Source: an uncultured Clostridium sp.
GTDB lineage: Bacteria > Bacillota > Clostridia > Clostridiales > Clostridiaceae
Direction of reading: 5' to 3'
Assembly: GCF_937920395.1 (NCBI RefSeq)
Contig: NZ_CALEVF010000074.1
Location: 1 to 19,137 of the forward strand
DNA: 19,137 nucleotides
The notes below the pieces were generated by a model that saw only the letters and a list, made by a program, of their open reading frames with translations, ran no database searches and was not told the origin of the DNA. Position numbers and translations under genes: made by a program. Below, piece by piece: positions 9,957 through 18,678 of the stretch (positions are counted from its first letter, which is position 1; every line of letters begins with the position of its first letter).

Positions 9957-10454
9957 CTATCTTAAAATTTCTTCTACAGTCTTACCTCTTAATTTAGCAA
10001 CGTCTTCTGCTGTTCTTAATCTTGATAAACCATCAATAGTAGCATTAACTACGTTTCTAGGATTGCTAGAACCTAAAGATTTAGCTCTAACATCCTTTAA
10101 TCCTGATAATTCTAGAACCGCTCTAACTGGACCACCAGCAAGAACTCCTGTACCTTCAGCACCGGGCATTATGTGTATTACCGCAGTACCAAACTTACCA
10201 TCTATAGTATGTGGAATAGTTGTTCCAACCATAGCCACGTTTACTAGATTTTTCTTAGCATCTTCTATTCCTTTTCTAATTGCTTCAGGAATTTCTACAG
10301 ATTTACCCATACCAACGCCAACGTGTCCGTTTTCGTCTCCAACAACAACTAATGCGCTGAATCTGAAGTTTCTTCCACCTTTAACAACCTTAGCAACTCT
10401 GTTTATGTTAACTACTTTTTCTTTAAGATCTAATGTGCTAGGATCAATTTTCAT
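9957..10454 (-). CDS. rpsE: 30S ribosomal protein uS5
   Basis: uS5 lines the mRNA entry channel and, with uS4 and uS12, influences decoding accuracy. The 165-residue protein has the N-terminal dsRBD-like domain ([27 protein letters not shown], then [17 protein letters not shown]). The C-terminal domain has GTTIPH, APGT-equivalent [22 protein letters not shown], and [22 protein letters not shown] is 6 bases before the ATG. It follows rplR by 17 bases. Confidence 0.98.
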   Translation of the reverse strand: MKIDPSTLDLKEKVVNINRVAKVVKGGRNFRFSALVVVGDENGHVGVGMGKSVEIPEAIRKGIEDAKKNLVNVAMVGTTIPHTIDGKFGTAVIHIMPGAEGTGVLAGGPVRAVLELSGLKDVRAKSLGSSNPRNVVNATIDGLSRLRTAEDVAKLRGKTVEEILR

Positions 10455-10471
10455 GTGTTTCCCTCCTTCTC

Positions 10472-10834
10472 TTAGAATTTAAGTCCAGCTTCTCTTGCTC
10501 CTTCAGCGAGGTTTTGTACTCTACCGTGATATACATAACCGCCTCTGTCAAATACTACGTCTTTTATTCCTTTTTCAAGTGCTCTTTCACCAATCATTTT
10601 ACCTACTAATTTTGCCGCATCTTTATTGCTTCCAACTTTTGGTTCAAAAGCTTTATCTATGCTTGAAGCAGAAACTAATGTGATTTTTGCAACATCATCT
10701 ATTACTTGAGCATATATGTTCTTTTCACTTCTGTATACAGCTAATCTTGGTCTTTCTGCTGTACCAAAGATCTTTTTACGAACTCTAAGATGACGCTTAA
10801 CTCTTGACTTTTGTCTATCGTCTTTCTTGAACAC
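10472..10834 (-). CDS. rplR: 50S ribosomal protein uL18
   Basis: uL18 binds 5S rRNA and helps dock it in the central protuberance. The 120-residue product begins [25 protein letters not shown], matching the family N-terminus, then [21 protein letters not shown] and the conserved end [26 protein letters not shown]. The start chosen is GTG at 10834, 8 bases after GGAAGGAG. An in-frame GTG at 10843 overlaps the ribosome binding site and would add three non-conserved residues. It follows rplF by 19 bases. Confidence 0.95.
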   Translation of the reverse strand: MFKKDDRQKSRVKRHLRVRKKIFGTAERPRLAVYRSEKNIYAQVIDDVAKITLVSASSIDKAFEPKVGSNKDAAKLVGKMIGERALEKGIKDVVFDRGGYVYHGRVQNLAEGAREAGLKF

Positions 10835-10853
10835 ATCATTCACTCCTTCCTAC

Positions 10854-11393
10854 TTATTTACCTGTTTTACCTTCCTTACGTCTAACAATTTCTCCAGAAT
10901 ATCTGATTCCTTTGCCTTTGTAAGGTTCTGGTTTTCTCCAAGTTCTTATTTCTGCCGCAACAGCTCCAACTAATTGCTTATCAATACCTTTTACTATTAT
11001 TTTATTAGCATCTGGTAATACAAATTGGATTCCTGGAACTGCATCAATTATAACTGGATGTGAATATCCAAGACTTAATGTTATTTTACCGTCTTTAAGT
11101 TGAGCTCTATATCCAACACCAACTAATTCAAGTGTTTTCTCATATCCCTCTACAACGCCGATAACCATATTGTTTATTAATGATCTTGTCAATCCATGAA
11201 GAGCTCTATGCTCTTTTACATCACTAGGTCTTGTAACTACCACAGTATTGTCTTCCATAGCTATATTCATTTTAGTACTCATGTTTTGAGTTAGCTCACC
11301 TTTTGGTCCTTTTACATTAACAACATTAACTGGTGAAACTGTAACAGTTACTCCATTAGGTATAACTACTGGAAGTCTTCCGATTCTTGACAT
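10854..11393 (-). CDS. rplF: 50S ribosomal protein uL6
   Basis: uL6 lies near the sarcin-ricin loop and the base of the factor-binding site. The 179-residue protein, two tandem L6 domains, starts [19 protein letters not shown] and contains [18 protein letters not shown] and SLGYSHPV. The C-terminal signature spans [27 protein letters not shown]. The ATG at 11393 follows AGGAGGTG by 5 bases. The frame is open 15 codons further upstream, but those residues are not part of the family. An unusually long 141-base gap lies upstream. Confidence 0.98.
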   Translation of the reverse strand: MSRIGRLPVVIPNGVTVTVSPVNVVNVKGPKGELTQNMSTKMNIAMEDNTVVVTRPSDVKEHRALHGLTRSLINNMVIGVVEGYEKTLELVGVGYRAQLKDGKITLSLGYSHPVIIDAVPGIQFVLPDANKIIVKGIDKQLVGAVAAEIRTWRKPEPYKGKGIRYSGEIVRRKEGKTGK

Positions 11394-11534
11394 ACTTACA
11401 CCTCCTGTATTCTTTTCAAGCATATAACCATTATTCATAATTATATCCCATATATCTCTTTTAATTGTTAACTAATTATCTATTATTACTATGTACATAA
11501 CAAATTATAACCGTTATGCCTTAGAATTATTAGA
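11394..11534 (-). other. 141-base AT-rich gap between rpsH and rplF
   Basis: This gap is several times longer than most in the cluster. It holds two TATAAT hexamers on the minus strand (11440-11445 and 11504-11509). The first has TTAACA 20 bp upstream (11466-11471), too far for a normal sigma-A promoter; the second has no recognisable -35. Apart from the rplF ribosome binding site I see no gene or clear hairpin. Confidence 0.4.
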
Positions 11535-11933
11535 CTACCAAATATAACAAATAACTTCTCCGCCTAGGCCTAATTTTCTAGCTTCTCTATCTGCTACTAA
11601 TCCTTTAGAAGTTGATATTATAGCAACTCCTAATCCATTCAATACTTTTGGAATATCTTCATTTTTAGAATATACCCTTAAACCAGGTTTAGATATTCTC
11701 TTAAGTCCAGTGATAACTCTTTCCTTGTTTTGACCATATTTCATTGCAAGTCTCATCATAGGAACGACACCATCATTGTACTCTTCGATATTTTTAAGGT
11801 AACCTTCTTGAAGTAATATATTTGCTATTTCCTTCTTTATAGTTGATGAAGGTACTTCTACTATTTCATGTCTTACAACATTTGCGTTTCTTATACGTGT
11901 TAGCAAATCTGCGATTGGGTCAGTCATAACCAT
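11535..11933 (-). CDS. rpsH: 30S ribosomal protein uS8
   Basis: uS8 binds the central domain of 16S rRNA (helix 21) and in E. coli also represses the spc operon through a similar mRNA site. The 132-residue product has [15 protein letters not shown], the alpha/beta N-terminal domain, and the C-terminal signature [31 protein letters not shown]. The first ATG (11933) is used because AGGAGG is 8 bases upstream; the second ATG two codons later has a spacing of 14. It follows rpsN by 32 bases. I found no obvious uS8 mRNA-binding hairpin here. Confidence 0.97.
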   Translation of the reverse strand: MVMTDPIADLLTRIRNANVVRHEIVEVPSSTIKKEIANILLQEGYLKNIEEYNDGVVPMMRLAMKYGQNKERVITGLKRISKPGLRVYSKNEDIPKVLNGLGVAIISTSKGLVADREARKLGLGGEVICYIW

Positions 11934-11965
11934 TTTTCGTGCCTCCTTTCATTAGAATGTTCTAA

Positions 11966-12151
11966 TTACCAACTTGCTTTTCTGCAACCAGGAATTTCTC
12001 CCTTGTGTGCAAGTTCTCTAAAACAGATACGGCATATACCAAATTTTTGTAATACTGAATGTGGTCTTCCGCAAAGTCTGCATCTTGTATAAGCTCTAGT
12101 TGAATATTTAGGTTCTTTTTTCCACTTCTCTATTAAAGCCTTACGTGCCAT
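11966..12151 (-). CDS. rpsN: 30S ribosomal protein uS14, type Z (zinc-binding)
   Basis: uS14 is in the 30S head near the A site. At 61 residues this is the short zinc form: [33 protein letters not shown], with Cys24, Cys27, Cys40 and Cys43 (CRLC...CRIC) and the conserved end [11 protein letters not shown]. The longer cysteine-free paralogue that some Bacillota make under zinc limitation is not in this window. AGGAGGG lies 6 bases before the ATG. It is 15 bases downstream of rplE. Confidence 0.98.
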   Translation of the reverse strand: MARKALIEKWKKEPKYSTRAYTRCRLCGRPHSVLQKFGICRICFRELAHKGEIPGCRKASW

Positions 12152-12166
12152 ATGTTTCCCTCCTAA

Positions 12167-12709
12167 TTATTGAGCAAATGGCATTCCAAGGAATCTTAAT
12201 AATTCTCTTGCTTCCTCGTCTGTCTTTGCTGTAGTAACGAATATTATATCCATTCCTCTAATTTTATCAACTTTATCATATTCTATTTCAGGAAAAATAA
12301 GTTGTTCTTTAATTCCTATAGCATAATTTCCTCTACCATCAAAAGCTTTAGAAGATGCTCCTCTAAAATCTCTAACTCTAGGTAATGCAACGTTCATTAA
12401 TTTATCGGCGAATTCGAACATTTGAGCTTTTCTTAAAGTAACTTTACACCCTATTGGTGTATTTTCTCTTAGTTTAAAGTTAGCTATAGATTTTTTTGCT
12501 CTTGTTATAATTGGCTTTTGACCTGCAATAGTCTGCATATCACTTATTGCTGAATCTAATACCTTAGAGTTATCTTTAGCTTCTCCAACTCCCATATTCA
12601 ATACTATCTTTTCAAGCTTAGGTACTTCCATTATATTTTTATAACCGAATTTCTCCATCAAAGCTTGAACTACTTCTTTTTCATATTTTTCTTGTAGTCT
12701 TGAACTCAT
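12167..12709 (-). CDS. rplE: 50S ribosomal protein uL5
   Basis: uL5 binds 5S rRNA with uL18 and forms bridge B1b in the central protuberance. The 180-residue product has the N-terminal helix, [42 protein letters not shown] and [11 protein letters not shown]. It ends with the late signature [25 protein letters not shown]. Length is normal. AAGGAGG is 8 bases before the ATG. It follows rplX by 22 bases. Confidence 0.98.
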   Translation of the reverse strand: MSSRLQEKYEKEVVQALMEKFGYKNIMEVPKLEKIVLNMGVGEAKDNSKVLDSAISDMQTIAGQKPIITRAKKSIANFKLRENTPIGCKVTLRKAQMFEFADKLMNVALPRVRDFRGASSKAFDGRGNYAIGIKEQLIFPEIEYDKVDKIRGMDIIFVTTAKTDEEARELLRFLGMPFAQ

Positions 12710-12731
12710 ATGTTAAACCTCCTTTCAGGAA

Positions 12732-13055
12732 TTAAAATGTTTCTGCACATTTTTTGCAAACTCTTACCTTAGTTCCATCTTCTAGAATCTTACTATTTAT
12801 TCTTGTTACATTTCTGCACTTTGTGCAATATAACATAACCTTAGAACTATTAATAGCTGCTTCTCTGTGAGTTATACCACCTTGCATATTTTGTTTGCTT
12901 GGTTTCTGATGTTTTGTAATTACACTAACATCTTTCACTAAAACTTTACCAGTTTTAGGATACACAGCTAAGACTTCGCTTATTTTACCTTTGTCTTTAC
13001 CTGAAATTACCATTACTGAATCATTTTTTTTCACGTGTACTTTTTTAACTGCCAT
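12732..13055 (-). CDS. rplX: 50S ribosomal protein uL24 with zinc ribbon
   Basis: uL24 is an assembly-initiator protein that binds the 5' end of 23S rRNA. The 107-residue product has an N-terminal KOW motif (VKKNDSVMVISGKDKGKISEVLAVYPKTGKVLVKDV) and HQKPSKQNMQGGI. The C-terminal extension has Cys77, Cys80, Cys100 and Cys103 (CTKC...CKKC), which looks like a zinc ribbon. The start is ATG at 13055, 6 bases after AGGAGGTG; the in-frame GTG at 13064 is inside that site. It follows rplN by 17 bases. Confidence 0.97.
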   Translation of the reverse strand: MAVKKVHVKKNDSVMVISGKDKGKISEVLAVYPKTGKVLVKDVSVITKHQKPSKQNMQGGITHREAAINSSKVMLYCTKCRNVTRINSKILEDGTKVRVCKKCAETF

Positions 13056-13072
13056 GTTAGACACCTCCTATC

Positions 13073-13441
13073 TTATAGAACTTCAGGCGCTAGTGATAAG
13101 ATCTTAGTGAAGTCTTTATCCCTTAACTCCCTTGCAACAGGTCCGAATATACGAGTTCCTTTTGGGGTTTTGTCGTCTTTTATAATAACAGCAGCATTAT
13201 CATCAAATCTAACGTAAGTTCCGTCTGCTCTTCTTAACCCTTTAACTGATCTGACTATAACTGCTTTAACAACTTCACCTTTTTTAACAACTCCACCTGG
13301 TGTTGCACTTTTTACGCTAGCAACTATTGTGTCACTGATGTTTCCCCATTTTCTCTTGGAACCACCTAATACTCTAATACACATAATTTCTTTTGCACCA
13401 GAATTATCTGCGACTTTTAATTTACTTTGCTGTTGTATCAT
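13073..13441 (-). CDS. rplN: 50S ribosomal protein uL14
   Basis: uL14 is on the subunit interface, where it forms bridge B8 and is the docking site of the silencing factor RsfS. The 122-residue protein opens [19 protein letters not shown] and contains [44 protein letters not shown] and [14 protein letters not shown]. This is full length with all usual signatures. AGGAGGG is 7 bases before the ATG. It starts the spc part, 36 bases after rpsQ, with no break in spacing between the S10 and spc parts. Confidence 0.98.
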   Translation of the reverse strand: MIQQQSKLKVADNSGAKEIMCIRVLGGSKRKWGNISDTIVASVKSATPGGVVKKGEVVKAVIVRSVKGLRRADGTYVRFDDNAAVIIKDDKTPKGTRIFGPVARELRDKDFTKILSLAPEVL

Positions 13442-13477
13442 ATCAAATACCCTCCTTTCAGTCGTTGAACTGAAATG

Positions 13478-13732
13478 TTATTTAGCTTTTTCAACTATAC
13501 CAGTAATTCTCCATCTTTTATCTTTAGATAATGGTCTAGTTTCCATAATTGTAACTTTGTCGTTAATTTTAGCTTCATTATTTTCATCATGAGCTTTAAA
13601 CTTTGTTGTTGTATTAATTATTTTTCCGTATAATGGATGACGAACTTTTGTTTCAATTGCAACAACTATTGTCTTATCCATTTTATCAGAAACTACTCTA
13701 CCTGTTCTTGTTTTTCTATTATTTCTTTCCAC
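13478..13732 (-). CDS. rpsQ: 30S ribosomal protein uS17
   Basis: uS17 is an OB-fold protein binding 16S rRNA helices in the body of the small subunit. The 84-residue product contains [32 protein letters not shown] and the C-terminal signature [22 protein letters not shown]. The start is GTG at 13732, 8 bases after AAGGAGG, with no ATG in a suitable place. It follows rpmC by 21 bases. Confidence 0.97.
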   Translation of the reverse strand: MERNNRKTRTGRVVSDKMDKTIVVAIETKVRHPLYGKIINTTTKFKAHDENNEAKINDKVTIMETRPLSKDKRWRITGIVEKAK

Positions 13733-13753
13733 AAAAGCAACCTCCTTTCAGTT

Positions 13754-13966
13754 TTACTGTTCTAAAGCCTTTATTTCTTCTTGCCTAAGGATGGTCTTAA
13801 TTTGGGCTATAGATTTTTTCACTTGCTTAATTCTCATAGGATTTTCTAGTTGCCCTGTAGCTAACTGAAATCTAAGGTTAAATAATTCTGCCTTAAGATC
13901 AGACATTTTCACTAGTAAATCTTGAGGATCACTTTGTCTTAATTCTTTTAATTCATTAGCCTTCAA
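13754..13966 (-). CDS. rpmC: 50S ribosomal protein uL29
   Basis: uL29 sits beside the exit tunnel with uL23, near the chaperone and SRP docking site. The product is a helical hairpin, [17 protein letters not shown] then [20 protein letters not shown] and [19 protein letters not shown] at 13966 is the preferred start because it gives the family N-terminus M-K-A-N-E-L (70 residues); GGTGGTGA lies 5 bases upstream. The gene then overlaps the end of rplP by 11 bases. A GTG at 13975 (three residues longer) is a real alternative, so the exact start is uncertain while the gene is not. Re-initiation after rplP is likely. Confidence 0.93.
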   Translation of the reverse strand: MKANELKELRQSDPQDLLVKMSDLKAELFNLRFQLATGQLENPMRIKQVKKSIAQIKTILRQEEIKALEQ

Positions 13967-14399
13967 TGACTTCACCACCCATTTCCTCGAAATCTTTTCT
14001 AGATACAAACTTAGTTTTTATTGGAAGTTTGTGTGAAGCAAGTCTCATTGCCTCTCTAGCTGCTTCTTCTGTTACTCCTGCGATTTCGAATAAGACTCTA
14101 CCTGGCTTAACAACTGCTACCCAATATTCTACTGATCCTTTACCTGAACCCATACGAGTTTCAGCTGGTTTTTCAGTTACTGGCTTATCAGGGAATATTT
14201 TTATCCAAAGCTTTCCGCCTCTTTTAACTTCTCTATTGATAGCAACTCTGGCAGCTTCAATTTGATTACTTTTAACCCAACCACATTCCATGGCTTGTAA
14301 TGCATAATCACCATATGCAATAAAGTTTCCTCTTGTAGCTTTTCCTCTCATTCTACCACGTTGAACCTTACGATGTTTAGATCTTTTAGGCATTAACAT
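13956..14399 (-). CDS. rplP: 50S ribosomal protein uL16
   Basis: uL16 contacts A-site tRNA and helps organise the peptidyl transferase region late in assembly. The 147-residue product starts [19 protein letters not shown] and contains [19 protein letters not shown] and [29 protein letters not shown]. The conserved [23 protein letters not shown] follows. The first ATG (14399) follows AGGAGG by 8 bases and gives the usual MLMPKR start. Its last codons overlap the start of rpmC. Confidence 0.98.
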   Translation of the reverse strand: MLMPKRSKHRKVQRGRMRGKATRGNFIAYGDYALQAMECGWVKSNQIEAARVAINREVKRGGKLWIKIFPDKPVTEKPAETRMGSGKGSVEYWVAVVKPGRVLFEIAGVTEEAAREAMRLASHKLPIKTKFVSRKDFEEMGGEVIEG

Positions 14400-14432
14400 G
14401 TCTTATTCCTCCTTCCTTACACTTCTACGTTC

Positions 14433-15098
14433 CTACGCTTCTACTTCTTCCTTAACAGTTTTCTTTGTAGGAAGAATTTCACCTCTATAAACCCAAACTT
14501 TAACGCCTATTTTACCATATACTGTATTTGCTTCTGCAAATCCATAATCTATATCAGCTCTTAATGTTTGGCAAGGTATTGTACCTTCATGATAATGTTC
14601 AGTTCTAGCTATTTCAGCTCCGCCAAGTCTTCCTGCACAAGCAATCTTGACTCCCTTTACATTAGATCTCATAGCTCTTTGAATTGTCTGTTTCATTGCT
14701 CTTCTAAAAGAAATTCTTTTTTCTAATTGAGAAGCAACATTTTCTGACATTAATTGAGCATTGTTTTCTGCTTGTTTAACTTCTACTATGTTAATTAAAA
14801 CATTTTTATCAGCTACTAATTTTTTCATATCAAGTTTTATAACTTCAATACCAGAGCCACCTCTACCAATTACCATTCCTGGTTTAGCAGTGTGTATGTT
14901 GATTTTAACTCTTTTTGCTGCTCTTTCGATTTCAATTTTAGAAATTCCAGCTGTATAAAGTTTACTTTTTAAGAATTTTCTAATCTTAAAATCTTCAACA
15001 AGATTATCTGAAAAATTCTTTTTATCTGCATACCATTTAGAACTCCAATCTTTTATTACACCGACTCTAAAGCCGTGTGGATGTATTTTCTGTCCCAC
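14433..15098 (-). CDS. rpsC: 30S ribosomal protein uS3
   Basis: uS3 lines the mRNA entry site and contributes to mRNA unwinding. The 221-residue protein begins [23 protein letters not shown], has a type II KH domain with [10 protein letters not shown] (about 76-85) and a C-terminal domain with [17 protein letters not shown]. The segment [19 protein letters not shown] and the basic tail follow. It starts with GTG (15098), 7 bases after AAGGAGGG. It is 16 bases downstream of rplV. Confidence 0.98.
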   Translation of the reverse strand: MGQKIHPHGFRVGVIKDWSSKWYADKKNFSDNLVEDFKIRKFLKSKLYTAGISKIEIERAAKRVKINIHTAKPGMVIGRGGSGIEVIKLDMKKLVADKNVLINIVEVKQAENNAQLMSENVASQLEKRISFRRAMKQTIQRAMRSNVKGVKIACAGRLGGAEIARTEHYHEGTIPCQTLRADIDYGFAEANTVYGKIGVKVWVYRGEILPTKKTVKEEVEA

Positions 15099-15114
15099 GC
15101 TATAACCCTCCTTT

Positions 15115-15450
15115 TTATGATCTCTCTGTAACTATAATAGTAACATGACTAGATCTTTTTCTTATTCTATAAGCTCTTCCTTGTGCACGCGGTCTAAACC
15201 TCTTAAGTGTTGGACCTTGGCATGCATAAGCTTCAGCAACAAATAGTCTATTAATATCTAAATTTAAGTTGTTTTCAGCGTTTGCTACAGCTGATTTAAG
15301 TACTTTATTAATTACTTCAGCTGCATTTTTTGGAGTGTATTGTAATATAGCAAAAGCTTCATTTACATTTTTACCTCTTATTAACCCAAGAACGATCCCC
15401 ATTTTCATTGAAGAAGTTCTTACGTATTTAGCTATAGCTTTAGCCTCCAT
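15115..15450 (-). CDS. rplV: 50S ribosomal protein uL22
   Basis: uL22 has a globular domain on the large-subunit surface and a long beta-hairpin that lines the exit tunnel. The 111-residue product contains [38 protein letters not shown] and [47 protein letters not shown]. The hairpin residues are near 80-97. AGGAGG lies 8 bases before the ATG. It follows rpsS by 22 bases. Confidence 0.98.
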   Translation of the reverse strand: MEAKAIAKYVRTSSMKMGIVLGLIRGKNVNEAFAILQYTPKNAAEVINKVLKSAVANAENNLNLDINRLFVAEAYACQGPTLKRFRPRAQGRAYRIRKRSSHVTIIVTERS

Positions 15451-15472
15451 TGATTGTTTCCTCCTTCCAGCA

Positions 15473-15754
15473 CTATTTTACTTTGCTAGTTCTTTCTCTG
15501 TCAATGTGTCCTTTAAATGTTCTAGTTAATGCGAATTCTCCTAATTTATGTCCTACCATATCTTCTAGAACATAAACTGGCACATGTTTTCTTCCATCAT
15601 GAACTGCGATAGTATGCCCTATCATTTGTGGGAAAATAGTAGAACTTCTTGACCAAGTCTTTATTACTTTTTTCTCACCACTTTTGTTCATTTCATTTAT
15701 TCTTTTTAACAGAACTTCTTGTACATAAGGTCCTTTTTTTACTGATCTACTCAT
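15473..15754 (-). CDS. rpsS: 30S ribosomal protein uS19
   Basis: uS19 is in the 30S head next to uS13 and forms bridge B1a. The 93-residue product opens [19 protein letters not shown] and has [31 protein letters not shown] and [16 protein letters not shown]. The ATG at 15754 follows GGGAGGCC by 5 bases; the frame is open eight codons upstream, but that part is not in the family and would lie across the ribosome binding site. A 60-base gap containing an inverted repeat separates it from rplB. Confidence 0.97.
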   Translation of the reverse strand: MSRSVKKGPYVQEVLLKRINEMNKSGEKKVIKTWSRSSTIFPQMIGHTIAVHDGRKHVPVYVLEDMVGHKLGEFALTRTFKGHIDRERTSKVK

Positions 15755-15783
15755 TTTGTGGCCTCCCTTCATACACAATAAAC

Positions 15784-15818
15784 ATAGTTTTCAAGAGAAT
15801 TAATTCTCCCCAAACTAT
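15784..15818 (-). repeat. long inverted repeat at the end of rplB
   Basis: ATAGTTT (15784-15790) pairs with AAACTAT (15812-15818), enclosing the perfect 14-base palindrome GAGAATTAATTCTC (15795-15808). As minus-strand RNA this gives a long hairpin with a small internal loop that begins at the rplB stop codon. No U run follows, so it is more likely an mRNA processing or stability element than a terminator. Confidence 0.5.
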
Positions 15819-16648
15819 TTTCTATTTTTACCTTTGACAATAAATTTGTCAGAGTATTTTTTGGTTTTTCTAGTTTTATATCCTAATGCTGGTTTACCCC
15901 AAGGTGTCATTGGACTAGCGTGACCAACTGGTGACTTACCTTCTCCACCACCATGTGGATGATCGTTCGGATTCATTACTGATCCTCTGACTGTAGGTCT
16001 AAATCCTAAGTGTCTTTTTCTTCCTGCTTTACCTATGTTAACAATGTCATGAGTTAAATTAGAAACTGTTCCTATAGTAGCTCTACAGTTTACTCTAATA
16101 TATCTTACCTCACCACTTGGAAGTCTTACTTGAGCATATTCTCCTTCTTTAGCCATAAGCTGAGCTGAAGAACCTGCAGATCTTACAAGTTGAGCACCTT
16201 TTCCTACTTGTAATTCTATATTATGGATTGTAGAACCCAATGGTATATTAATTATTGGAAGTGTATTTCCAACTTTTATATCAGCATCGGGACCGGATAC
16301 AATTACATCTCCAACTTTTAAACCAACTGGAGCGATTATGTATCTTTTTTCACCATCAGCATAAACAACAAGAGCTATGTAAGCAGATCTGTTTGGATCA
16401 TACTCAATTGTAGAAACTTTTGCTGGAATTGCATCTTTATTTCTCTTAAAATCAATTAATCTATAACTTTGTTTAGCTCCACCACCTCGGTGACGAACAG
16501 TTATTTTACCTTGATTATTTCTACCACCTTGTCTTTTTGTACTTACAAGAAGTGATTTTAGTGGCTTATCTGTTGTTATTTCTTCAAAATCAGACATAGT
16601 CATATTTCTTCTTGAAGGTGTGGTGGGTCTGAATTTTTTAATTGCCAT
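15815..16648 (-). CDS. rplB: 50S ribosomal protein uL2
   Basis: uL2 is one of the most conserved ribosomal proteins; it supports subunit joining (bridge B7b) and the peptidyl transferase centre. The 277-residue product starts [16 protein letters not shown] and has [22 protein letters not shown] and an OB/SH3-like core. The C-terminal signature [31 protein letters not shown] contains the conserved histidine loop. AAGGAGGG lies 6 bases before the ATG. It follows rplW by 56 bases. Confidence 0.98.
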   Translation of the reverse strand: MAIKKFRPTTPSRRNMTMSDFEEITTDKPLKSLLVSTKRQGGRNNQGKITVRHRGGGAKQSYRLIDFKRNKDAIPAKVSTIEYDPNRSAYIALVVYADGEKRYIIAPVGLKVGDVIVSGPDADIKVGNTLPIINIPLGSTIHNIELQVGKGAQLVRSAGSSAQLMAKEGEYAQVRLPSGEVRYIRVNCRATIGTVSNLTHDIVNIGKAGRKRHLGFRPTVRGSVMNPNDHPHGGGEGKSPVGHASPMTPWGKPALGYKTRKTKKYSDKFIVKGKNRK

Positions 16649-16704
16649 GTGAATTCCCTCCTTTTTTCTCGCTTATCTGGCTTCTGCCAATACTAGCTTA
16701 ATAA

Positions 16705-16998
16705 TTACATACCATCAAAAAACTCAATTGTTTTACTTTCTGTTGTTAAAGTAACAATAGCTTTTTTAAAGTCTGCCCTTTTTCCAATGTGAACTCCAAC
16801 TCTTTTAGTTTTACCTATATTTTTTAAAGTTCTTACATTTTCAACGACAACTCCAAATACTTCTTCTACTGCTTTTTTAACCTGAGTTTTATTTGCATGG
16901 ATATCAACTATAAAGGTGTATTTTTTATCAGCCATTACCGCCATACTTTTTTCAGTAATTACTGGTTTTCTTATAATATCATGGCTAGTTAGCTTCAT
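16705..16998 (-). CDS. rplW: 50S ribosomal protein uL23
   Basis: uL23 is at the tunnel exit and is the docking site for trigger factor and SRP. The 97-residue product contains [51 protein letters not shown] and the C-terminal [16 protein letters not shown]. Its ATG shares one base with the rplD stop codon (TAATG), and GAGGAGGTG within the last rplD codons is its ribosome binding site, so translation of the two is almost certainly coupled. Confidence 0.98.
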   Translation of the reverse strand: MKLTSHDIIRKPVITEKSMAVMADKKYTFIVDIHANKTQVKKAVEEVFGVVVENVRTLKNIGKTKRVGVHIGKRADFKKAIVTLTTESKTIEFFDGM

Positions 16999-17618
16999 TA
17001 TATATACACCTCCTCAATCTTAGATACAGCATCCTTTGTAACTATGAATTTTTCATATTTAAGTATGTCATAAACATTCAAGTTATTTACTGGTGTAACT
17101 TGTACTCCAGGTATATTTCTTCCTGATTTATAAACATTCTCATCTGAAGTTTCAACAACTATTAAAGTTTTCTTAGCATCAAAAGCTTTTAAAATCTCTA
17201 ACATTGCCTTAGTTTTTGGTGAGTCAAATTCTAAACTATCAATTACTATCATTTCATTTTCAGCTACTTTAGCTGATAAAGCTGATTTGAAAGCAACTCT
17301 TCTCATTGACTTTGGTACAGACATACGGTAATCTCTTGGCTTTGGAGCAAACACTATACCACCATGTATCCATTGTGGCGCTCTAATAGAACCTTGTCTT
17401 GCTCTACCAGTTCCTTTTTGTCTCCAAGGCTTAATTCCACCGCCTCGAACTTCAGCTCTAGTTTTAGCTGATTGAGTTCCTTGTCTTTTATTTGCAAGTT
17501 GTGCTACAACAACTTGATGCATAGCATCTGCATTGATTTCAACTCCAAATATACTTTCATTTAATTGAATGTCTCCAACCTTTTGTGCTTGTTTGTTAAA
17601 TAAATCTAATGTAAGCAT
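16998..17618 (-). CDS. rplD: 50S ribosomal protein uL4
   Basis: uL4 has an extended loop that forms part of the exit-tunnel constriction. In E. coli it also binds the S10 leader RNA and represses its own operon. The 206-residue product shows the loop at about residues 45-95 ([20 protein letters not shown], then [19 protein letters not shown]) and the globular domain with [25 protein letters not shown] is 7 bases before the ATG. Whether it regulates this operon through the leader at 18679-18882 is a hypothesis. Confidence 0.98.
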   Translation of the reverse strand: MLTLDLFNKQAQKVGDIQLNESIFGVEINADAMHQVVVAQLANKRQGTQSAKTRAEVRGGGIKPWRQKGTGRARQGSIRAPQWIHGGIVFAPKPRDYRMSVPKSMRRVAFKSALSAKVAENEMIVIDSLEFDSPKTKAMLEILKAFDAKKTLIVVETSDENVYKSGRNIPGVQVTPVNNLNVYDILKYEKFIVTKDAVSKIEEVYI

Positions 17619-17641
17619 TCTGCATCCTCCTTTCTTTAAAG

Positions 17642-18271
17642 TTACGCTTTAACAGCATTTCTTATTACAACTGTACCTTTGTTTGGTCCTGGAATACCAC
17701 CTTTAATTAATATAATGTTCTTTTCAGGCATTACTTTAACTATTACAAGGTTCATTACTGTTCTACTAACATTACCCATGTGACCTGGCATACGTTTATT
17801 TTTAAACGTTTTTGATGGATCAGAAGATGCTCCCATTGATCCAACTGCTCTCTTAAATTTAGAACCATGACTCATTGGTCCTGTGTGTTGATTCCATCTT
17901 TTAATACAACCTTGGAATCCCTTACCTTTAGATATTCCTGATACGTCAATTTTATCTCCAGCTGCAAATATATCAGCCTTAAATTCTTGACCTACTTCAT
18001 AAGCACTTGTATCTTCCATTCTAAATTCTTTTACGAATCTTCTTAAAGAAGTACCTGCTTTAGCAAATTGTCCTTGCATTGGTTTGTTAACTAACTTTTC
18101 TCTTATGTCACCAAAACCAACTTTAATTGCACTATAACCATCATTTTCAACAGTTTTTATTTGAACAACAACACATGGACCTGCTTCAACAACTGTTACT
18201 GGAACAACACTTCTATTTTCATCAAATATCTGAGTCATACCAAGCTTTTTACCCATTATTCCTTTTTTCAT
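17642..18271 (-). CDS. rplC: 50S ribosomal protein uL3
   Basis: uL3 starts large-subunit assembly near the 3' end of 23S rRNA and sends a loop towards the peptidyl transferase centre. The 209-residue product begins [17 protein letters not shown] and has [18 protein letters not shown] sequence ([19 protein letters not shown]). The conserved loop [32 protein letters not shown] and [24 protein letters not shown] follow. AGGAGGTG lies 7 bases before the ATG. A 98-base gap with two hairpins separates it from rpsJ. Confidence 0.98.
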   Translation of the reverse strand: MKKGIMGKKLGMTQIFDENRSVVPVTVVEAGPCVVVQIKTVENDGYSAIKVGFGDIREKLVNKPMQGQFAKAGTSLRRFVKEFRMEDTSAYEVGQEFKADIFAAGDKIDVSGISKGKGFQGCIKRWNQHTGPMSHGSKFKRAVGSMGASSDPSKTFKNKRMPGHMGNVSRTVMNLVIVKVMPEKNIILIKGGIPGPNKGTVVIRNAVKA

Positions 18272-18303
18272 GAAAATACACCTCCTACTTATTAGCGGAC
18301 CAC

Positions 18304-18356
18304 AATAGTGATCATAATAGTTAGTAATAGTAACCTATTACTTGCGCTTTATCGCA
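18304..18356 (-). repeat. tandem hairpins and ACTATT repeats between rpsJ and rplC
   Basis: AGTAATAG/CTATTACT (18323-18342) is a perfect 8-bp stem with a 4-nt loop. It directly abuts TGCG/CGCA (18343-18356, 6-nt loop). On the minus strand ACTATT occurs three times (18331-18326, 18321-18316, 18309-18304), 10 and 12 bases apart. No U run follows, so simple termination is unlikely. RNA processing, attenuation or pausing are possible. Confidence 0.5.
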
Positions 18357-18369
18357 CTTCTATGTACGC

Positions 18370-18678
18370 TTATAATTTTATTTCGATATCAACACCAGCT
18401 GGTAAGTCGAGTCTCATTAGAGCATCAACAGTTTTAGGTGATGGACTAATGATATCTATTAGCCTCTTGTGAGTTCTTATTTCGAATTGTTCTCTCGAAT
18501 CTTTATATTTATGTGGAGCTCTTAATACTGTAATTACATCTTTTTCTGTAGGTAGTGGTACTGGACCAGCTACTTTAGCTCCTGTGCTTTTAGCAGTTTG
18601 AACAATTTTCTCAGCTGATTGATCTAGTATGTTGTGATCAAAAGCCTTTAATCTAATTCTAATTTTTTGCTTTATCAT
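18370..18678 (-). CDS. rpsJ: 30S ribosomal protein uS10 (NusE)
   Basis: uS10 is in the 30S head and also acts as NusE, which binds NusB in transcription antitermination. The 102-residue product reads [48 protein letters not shown] and [12 protein letters not shown], normal length. The ATG at 18678 is 8 bases after AAGGAGG. The same frame happens to be open for 57 more codons, but this runs through the structured leader and has no similarity to S10. It is the first gene of the operon. Confidence 0.98.
   Translation of the reverse strand: MIKQKIRIRLKAFDHNILDQSAEKIVQTAKSTGAKVAGPVPLPTEKDVITVLRAPHKYKDSREQFEIRTHKRLIDIISPSPKTVDALMRLDLPAGVDIEIKL

Noticed and set aside
9178..10482. Plus-strand open frames of about 136-139 codons opposite rplO/secY and rpsE
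   Set aside because: They mirror strongly conserved ribosomal genes, lack ribosome binding sites and show no recognisable family.
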